Assembly: GCA_014860395.1 (NCBI GenBank)
Contig: JACZJU010000042.1
Location: 1-32,654 of the forward strand
Length of the DNA: 32,654 nt
From: Burkholderiales bacterium
GTDB taxonomy: Bacteria; Pseudomonadota; Gammaproteobacteria; Burkholderiales; SG8-39
Direction of reading: 5' to 3'
Shown here in pieces: positions 28,494-32,654 of the stretch; position 1 is the first letter of the stretch, and every line of letters begins with the position of its first letter. The position numbers and the translations under genes were made by a program. The notes under the pieces were generated by a model. That model was not told the DNA's origin. It saw only the letters and a program-made list of their open reading frames with translations, and did not search any database.

Positions 28494-28852
28494 GGTCGAG
28501 CCCCCAGTTCGGCTTCTCCAGGGAGCAAAGGCTGCGCCGCAAGGCGCAAATTATGTCTGTGCTCGCCCGTGGCCGATCCACAGCTGGCGGTGGCATGCAG
28601 TTGCATTCGATGCCTAGTGATGGCGGACCGCGCCTGGGGGTGATCGCCGGCCGGCACGCGTGGCCGCGCGCAGTGGATCGCAACCGCTTCCGGCGCCTAG
28701 TGCGCGAGACCTACCGCATGCTGCAGCATCGCCTGCAGCCACGCGACTATATCGTCAGGGCGCGCAATCCGCAGCGTGGGGAGCCAAACAAGGCAGAAAT
28801 TGAAAGGCTGCTTTCTGTATGGTGTATGCCTGAAGGAGCAAGCCGGGCGTGA
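28490..28852 (+). CDS. rnpA: Ribonuclease P protein component
   Basis: This is the protein cofactor of RNase P, which helps the RNA subunit mature tRNA 5' ends. It is 120 residues and strongly basic. The N-terminal [20 protein letters not shown] is typical, and the RNR signature is in [16 protein letters not shown] (residues about 61-76). The start is TTG, whose TTGA overlaps the rpmH stop. This overlap is a common arrangement, and no ATG gives the family N-terminus. It overlaps yidD by 4 bases (GTGA). Confidence 0.95.
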   Translation: MRSSPQFGFSREQRLRRKAQIMSVLARGRSTAGGGMQLHSMPSDGGPRLGVIAGRHAWPRAVDRNRFRRLVRETYRMLQHRLQPRDYIVRARNPQRGEPNKAEIERLLSVWCMPEGASRA

Positions 28853-29058
28853 GCAGGCTTCTACTTTTCCTGATCAAGATGTACCGTTACTGCCTAAGCC
28901 CTCTGCTCGGGCCAAGTTGCCGTTTTTTTCCCACTTGTTCGAATTATGCCGCGGAAGCTATCGGCAAATACGGCGCCGGTCACGGCAGTTGGCTTGCGCT
29001 AAAGCGCATCGCGCGCTGCCATCCCTGGCACCCCGGCGGTTATGACCCTGTCCCCTGA
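28849..29058 (+). CDS. yidD: Membrane protein insertion efficiency factor YidD
   Basis: This is a small protein of 69 residues at the inner membrane that assists YidC-dependent insertion. An N-terminal amphipathic/hydrophobic helix ([18 protein letters not shown]) is followed by the conserved [15 protein letters not shown], with the family's cysteines, and the ending [17 protein letters not shown]. It starts with GTG overlapping the rnpA stop and ends 6 bases before yidC. Confidence 0.96.
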   Translation: MSRLLLFLIKMYRYCLSPLLGPSCRFFPTCSNYAAEAIGKYGAGHGSWLALKRIARCHPWHPGGYDPVP

Positions 29059-29064
29059 GCTCCG

Positions 29065-30726
29065 ATGAATACCCAACGATTGATCCTGTTTTTCGTGTTT
29101 TCGTTCTCGCTGCTGTTACTGTGGGACGCATGGCAGAAAGACCATCGACCAGCTGTCCCTGCGATCGCGCAAAGCGCGAAACAGGGCCCCGCTCAAGGGG
29201 GGGTGCCTAGTCCGAGCGTGCCGTCGGAGGCAATGCCGCTGGTGCAGCAAAAACCGGGCGACGCCATACCGCCGGCTATGCCAGGACGGGCAAAACACGA
29301 AATACTCACAGTCAAGACCGATGAATTTATCGCGGATATCGATTTGCAAGGCGGCGACATCGTCCGCCTCGAGTTGCTCAAGCAAAAAGACACACTGGAC
29401 GAGAATTCGAATTTCCAGCTGTTCACGCCGGCACACCACTATGCCGCACAAAGCGGTCTCATTGGTCCGGGCCTGCCGACGCATAAGACGCTGTACCAGG
29501 CAGGAGCGAGAGAGTATGTGCTTAGCCCAGTGGAGGACAAGTTGCAGGTGCGACTCGAGGCACCGGGCCCAGCGGGGGTGAAGACGGTAAAGACGCTCAC
29601 GTTCCATCGTGCGAGTTATGTCATAGACATCACTCAGGAAATCTTCAATGGCACCGCGGCGCCCTTGGCAGCGCACGCTTACTTTCAGTTTCTGCGCGAC
29701 GGTGCACCGCCCGCAGGCGATCCGAAGATGGTGAATACCTATACGGGGCCCGCCATATATACCGCCGAGGAGAAATTCGAGAAGCTTTCGTTCAAGGATT
29801 TGGACAACGATAAGGCCAAATACCCCAAGACTGCCGACAACGGCTGGATCGCTATGCTGCAGCATTATTTCGTCGCGGCCTGGCTGCCGAAGGAGGGGAG
29901 TCCGCGCGAGTATTACGCCAAGGAGTTGGCTGACAAGCTGTATTCGGTCGGCGTGATTCTACCGATTCCTGCGATCGCGCCAAACGCGAGCGGCAGCGCG
30001 TCGATTTCCCTTTATGCCGGACCGCAGGAACAAGCCGCCTTGAAGGACATCGCCCCGGGCTTGAACCTGACGGTCGACTACGGCTGGCTGACCGTGATTG
30101 CCGCGCCGATATTCTGGCTGCTGCAGTTCCTGCATAAATGGGTAGGCAACTGGGGTGTGGCGATCATCCTGCTCACTGTCATGATCAAGGCCGTCTTCTT
30201 CCCGCTTTCGGCGGCAAGCTACAAGTCCATGGCCAAGATGAAGCTGGTGACGCCGCGCATGACCAAGCTGCGCGAGCAATATGGCAACGACCGCGCGCGC
30301 CTGAACCAAGCAATGATGGAATTGTACAAGACCGAGAAGATCAATCCGCTGGGCGGCTGCCTGCCTATCGTGGTGCAGATCCCGGTGTTCATTTCTCTTT
30401 ATTGGGTGCTGCTCGCCAGCGTCGAATTGCGCCACGCGCCGTTCTACCTGTGGATACACGACTTGTCGGCGCAGGATCCTTATTACGTGCTGCCGCTTCT
30501 GATGATGGCTTCGATGCTGATCCAGACCAAACTCAACCCCACGCCGCCCGACCCCATACAGGCCAAGGTCATGATGATCATGCCCTTCGCGTTCGGCGTG
30601 ATGTTCTTTTTCTTCCCCGCCGGCCTGGTGCTCTATTGGCTGGTTAACAATATTCTCTCCATTGCGCAGCAATGGCAGATAACCCGCATGATCGGCGGGG
30701 GCGACAAAGGCCATGCGCGGCGCTGA
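29065..30726 (+). CDS. yidC: Membrane protein insertase YidC
   Basis: This is an inner-membrane insertase (Oxa1 family) that works alone or with SecYEG. It is 553 residues. The N-terminal membrane anchor (LILFFVFSFSLLLLWDAW) is followed by a large periplasmic beta domain with the usual AQSGLIG and YTGPAIYT stretches. The C-terminal 60KD_IMP domain is INPLGGCLPIVVQIPVFISLYW with several membrane segments (FFFFPAGLVLYWLVNN). This is the Gram-negative long form. It is followed by mnmE after a 79-base gap. Confidence 0.98.
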   Translation: MNTQRLILFFVFSFSLLLLWDAWQKDHRPAVPAIAQSAKQGPAQGGVPSPSVPSEAMPLVQQKPGDAIPPAMPGRAKHEILTVKTDEFIADIDLQGGDIVRLELLKQKDTLDENSNFQLFTPAHHYAAQSGLIGPGLPTHKTLYQAGAREYVLSPVEDKLQVRLEAPGPAGVKTVKTLTFHRASYVIDITQEIFNGTAAPLAAHAYFQFLRDGAPPAGDPKMVNTYTGPAIYTAEEKFEKLSFKDLDNDKAKYPKTADNGWIAMLQHYFVAAWLPKEGSPREYYAKELADKLYSVGVILPIPAIAPNASGSASISLYAGPQEQAALKDIAPGLNLTVDYGWLTVIAAPIFWLLQFLHKWVGNWGVAIILLTVMIKAVFFPLSAASYKSMAKMKLVTPRMTKLREQYGNDRARLNQAMMELYKTEKINPLGGCLPIVVQIPVFISLYWVLLASVELRHAPFYLWIHDLSAQDPYYVLPLLMMASMLIQTKLNPTPPDPIQAKVMMIMPFAFGVMFFFFPAGLVLYWLVNNILSIAQQWQITRMIGGGDKGHARR

Positions 30727-30805
30727 CCCCCGGCTTTGCTGCGCCTATCCTGCCTGACTCGGACCAGGAACCAAGTCTAGGAACCGCGTCTCGGAGGACC
30801 TTTCC

Positions 30806-32149
30806 GTGACTCAGCTCGATGATCCGATCGCGGCGATAGCCACTGCCCTCGGCCGCGGCGGCATAGGCGTGGTGCGTGTCTCGGGCAGTCGTCTGGCACC
30901 GTTCGCGCTGGCATTGCTGGGCAATCTGCCTGCGCCGCGACATGCTGTCCGGGCAGCCTTTCTCGACGCGCACGGCGCCGCCATCGACGATGGCATAGCG
31001 CTTTATTTCCCCGCCCCGCGTTCCTACACCGGCGAAGATGTGCTCGAACTGCATGGCCATGGTGGCCCGGTGGTGATGCAGATGTTGCTAAAGCGCTGTC
31101 TCGAGTTGGGGGCGCGCCTGGCCGAGCCCGGCGAATTCACTCGCCGGGCGTTTCTTAACGACAAACTCGACCTTGCCCAAGCCGAGGCCGTAGCCGACCT
31201 GATCGAGGCTGCGACCGATAGCGCTGCGCGCTGCGCGCTACGCTCGTTGCGCGGCGAATTTTCGGCCGCAGTCGAGGATTTGGTGCGGCAGCTGATCGAA
31301 CTGCGCATGTTGGTGGAGGCGACACTCGATTTTCCCGAAGACGAACTCGATCCGCTGGATCGCGCCGACGCCAAGGGGCGCCATGCCAGGCTGGTAGACG
31401 CGATCGAGACCGCGCTCGCGAAAAGCCGGCAGGGTAGCTTGCTGCGCAACGGGTTGCAGGTGGTGCTTGCGGGACAGCCCAATGTGGGCAAGTCCAGCTT
31501 GTTGAATCGTCTGGCGGGTGAGGAACTCGCCATTGTCACCGCCATTCCGGGCACCACCCGCGATAGCGTGCGCCAGGCGATCCACATCGATGGCGTGCCG
31601 CTCAATGTCGTCGACACGGCCGGTTTGCGCGATACGCAGGACGAAGTCGAGCGCATGGGCATCGCCCGCACCTGGAGCGAGATAGGTAGGGCGGACGTGG
31701 TGCTGTTACTGGTTGACGCATGCGCTGGCGTGACCAGACAGGACCTGGAATTGCTTGAGCGCGTTCCGCAAGGTGTTAAACGCGTGTTCGTGCACAATAA
31801 GATCGATCTCGCCGGCGACGAGCCGCGACTGCAGCGCGAGCAAGCGTCGACCAGTCTGCATCTTTCAGCCAAGACCGGCGCAGGTATGGATTTGCTGCGC
31901 GCCGAGTTGCTTGCTGCGGCTGGCTGGCAACAGGGGGCGGAGGACTTGTTCATGGCGCGCGAGCGGCACCTCGTGGCGTTGCGCCAGGCGGCGCAGCACG
32001 CAAGCCGGGCCGGCGAGCACTTTGGCCGGCAGGAGTTATTTGCCGAGGAGCTGCGCTTGGCGCAGGATCAGCTCAATAGCATCACCGGCGAGTTTGCAGC
32101 AGATGATTTGCTAGGGGAGATCTTCTCCCGATTCTGCATAGGCAAGTGA
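30806..32149 (+). CDS. mnmE: tRNA uridine-5-carboxymethylaminomethyl modification GTPase MnmE
   Basis: With MnmG it installs the 5-carboxymethylaminomethyl group on wobble U34 of certain tRNAs. It is 447 residues. The N-terminal folate-binding domain ([21 protein letters not shown], then [10 protein letters not shown]) is followed by helices. A G domain inserts with GQPNVGKS (223-230), [13 protein letters not shown] (270-277) and NKID. The C-terminus is CIGK, with the catalytic Cys444. It starts with GTG; GGAGGA (30793-30798) is 7 bases upstream, deciding the start. This is the last gene of the yid block; the downstream sequence decays into a pseudogene. Confidence 0.97.
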   Translation: MTQLDDPIAAIATALGRGGIGVVRVSGSRLAPFALALLGNLPAPRHAVRAAFLDAHGAAIDDGIALYFPAPRSYTGEDVLELHGHGGPVVMQMLLKRCLELGARLAEPGEFTRRAFLNDKLDLAQAEAVADLIEAATDSAARCALRSLRGEFSAAVEDLVRQLIELRMLVEATLDFPEDELDPLDRADAKGRHARLVDAIETALAKSRQGSLLRNGLQVVLAGQPNVGKSSLLNRLAGEELAIVTAIPGTTRDSVRQAIHIDGVPLNVVDTAGLRDTQDEVERMGIARTWSEIGRADVVLLLVDACAGVTRQDLELLERVPQGVKRVFVHNKIDLAGDEPRLQREQASTSLHLSAKTGAGMDLLRAELLAAAGWQQGAEDLFMARERHLVALRQAAQHASRAGEHFGRQELFAEELRLAQDQLNSITGEFAADDLLGEIFSRFCIGK

Positions 32150-32191
32150 CGGGACTTTCGATGCCGTCCACTCGGATGAGGTAGGGAGTCA

Positions 32192-32458
32192 TTGTGTCAC
32201 TGCAGGGGTTGGCAGTCTGCGTCCTCGGCGGCGCTGTTCGGTTGGTTACTGGCGCGCTTAGGCGGGCTGGCGATACCCACCATGATCCTCGCAACTGCGC
32301 CGGGTGGCATCGCAGAGATGTGCATTGCCGCCAAGGCGCTGCAATTGGGTGTGCCCTTGGTCACCGCAGCCCGTGTCACCAGGGTATTGCTGCTGGTGAC
32401 CACGACCGCGCCGCTGTTCCGCCTCGTGCGGCGCCTGCGCGTAAAACAATGCGTGTGA
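32192..32458 (+). pseudogene. C-terminal remnant of AbrB-type membrane protein
   Basis: The open frame encodes only the last ~80 residues of an AbrB-family (Gneg_AbrB_dup) inner-membrane protein, whose full length is about 340-380. Recognisable are GWLLARLGGL, ATAPGGIAEMCIAAKALQLGVPLVTAARVTRVLLLV and an Arg-rich end. Upstream, the homologous-looking hydrophobic stretch LQGLAVCVLGGA is in the next frame (from 32194), so a frameshift near 32220-32235 is likely as well as loss of the 5' part. No start codon with a ribosome site leads it. The DNA between mnmE and here is too short for the missing part. I infer a deletion remnant; a very small real protein is less likely. Confidence 0.7.
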
Positions 32459-32501
32459 GCCACATGGTTGTCGACCACGCGTGAAGCCAAAGGGTTCGAT
32501 G

Positions 32502-32613
32502 TAGAATGTAAAGCAAACATAAGAAGCGTCGCTAGCGGCGATCCTCGGCAACGCCCCGCGCAGGCGCGCAAGGGCCGGGGTATTTCGTCAATAACCAACC
32601 AGGTGGACAAATT
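32502..32613 (+). promoter_or_regulatory. Leader of the last, partial gene
   Basis: TAGAAT (32502-32507) could be a -10, with no clear -35 at normal spacing. The ~100-base leader that follows is able to fold. CGTCG-CTAG-CGGCG (32527-32540) is a 5-bp hairpin with one G-T pair. CCCCG (32554-32558) pairs with CGGGG (32576-32580). An AGGTGG ribosome site is at 32601-32606. I could not match it to a known riboswitch family. Confidence 0.35.
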
Positions 32614-32654
32614 ATGAGCCTACCCATTACCTCGAACACTGCGGTTGCGAGCGC
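32614..32654 (+). CDS. Start of an unidentified gene, cut by window end
   Basis: The ATG at 32614, 7 bases after AGGTGG, opens a frame that runs off the window after 13 full codons: MSLPITSNTAVAS. The Ser/Thr/Ala-rich start does not point to a family I recognise. The strong ribosome site and long leader support a real gene. No function is assigned. Confidence 0.6.
   Translation, partial: MSLPITSNTAVAS

Noticed and set aside
32514..32600. Cyclic-di-GMP (GEMM) riboswitch upstream of the last gene
   Set aside because: A short GCAAAC word suggested it, but the conserved core blocks of GEMM-I are not present.

Overview
The window is a GC-rich bacterial chromosome segment of about 32.7 kb. Its gene content and order fit a betaproteobacterium. 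Supporting this are the Mpl-YqiA-RNase-TonB-AroE-MtgA block, the thiD-thiE-hemL and ruvX-pyrR-pyrB-pyrC' clusters, the yggS-proC-yggT-yggU cluster beside pilT-pilU, and the replication-origin block gyrB-dnaN-dnaA / rpmH-rnpA-yidD-yidC-mnmE. I cannot name the genus. No tRNA, rRNA, CRISPR array, IS element or prophage gene was seen. Nearly everything is housekeeping, densely packed, often with 4-8 base overlaps and non-ATG starts.

Layout. 1-7567: cell-wall recycling ligase mpl (5' end outside the window) and esterase yqiA on +, then an HMG-CoA-lyase-like gene on -. These are followed by a + block of an RNase II-type exonuclease, a TonB-like protein, aroE and mtgA. 7618-10931: an Atg22/UMF1-type MFS transporter (-) diverges from mgtE (+), followed by mscL (+). 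10968-13990: thiD-thiE-hemL read on -, divergent from a rubredoxin gene (+). 14100-17877: yqgE, then ruvX-pyrR-pyrB-pyrC', where the last gene is a dihydroorotase homologue that has lost its metal ligands. 17878-20580: yggS-proC and yggT-yggU on -, with two copies of a 72-base intergenic repeat flanking yggT-yggU. 20682-22997: pilT and pilU (+). 23047-28178: gyrB, dnaN and dnaA, all on -. 28359-32149: rpmH-rnpA-yidD-yidC-mnmE on +. 32150-32654: a decayed C-terminal fragment of an AbrB-type membrane protein, then the leader and first codons of an unidentified gene.

Functional view. The right half is a classical chromosomal origin neighbourhood: genes read away from the dnaA-rpmH gap on both sides. 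That gap holds a perfect DnaA box sitting where the -35 element of dnaA would be, and a good sigma-70 promoter for rpmH. The dnaA-dnaN gap holds two imperfect DnaA boxes 1 base apart and a perfect 10-base inverted repeat, so it is a second origin candidate.

I found no clearly new multi-gene system. The most interesting points are the catalytically dead PyrC' in the pyr operon, the paired 72-base repeats, the origin architecture, a possible leaderless GTG start for yqgE, an apparent Asp-to-His change in RuvX, and the broken abrB fragment beside a GC-rich, foldable leader.
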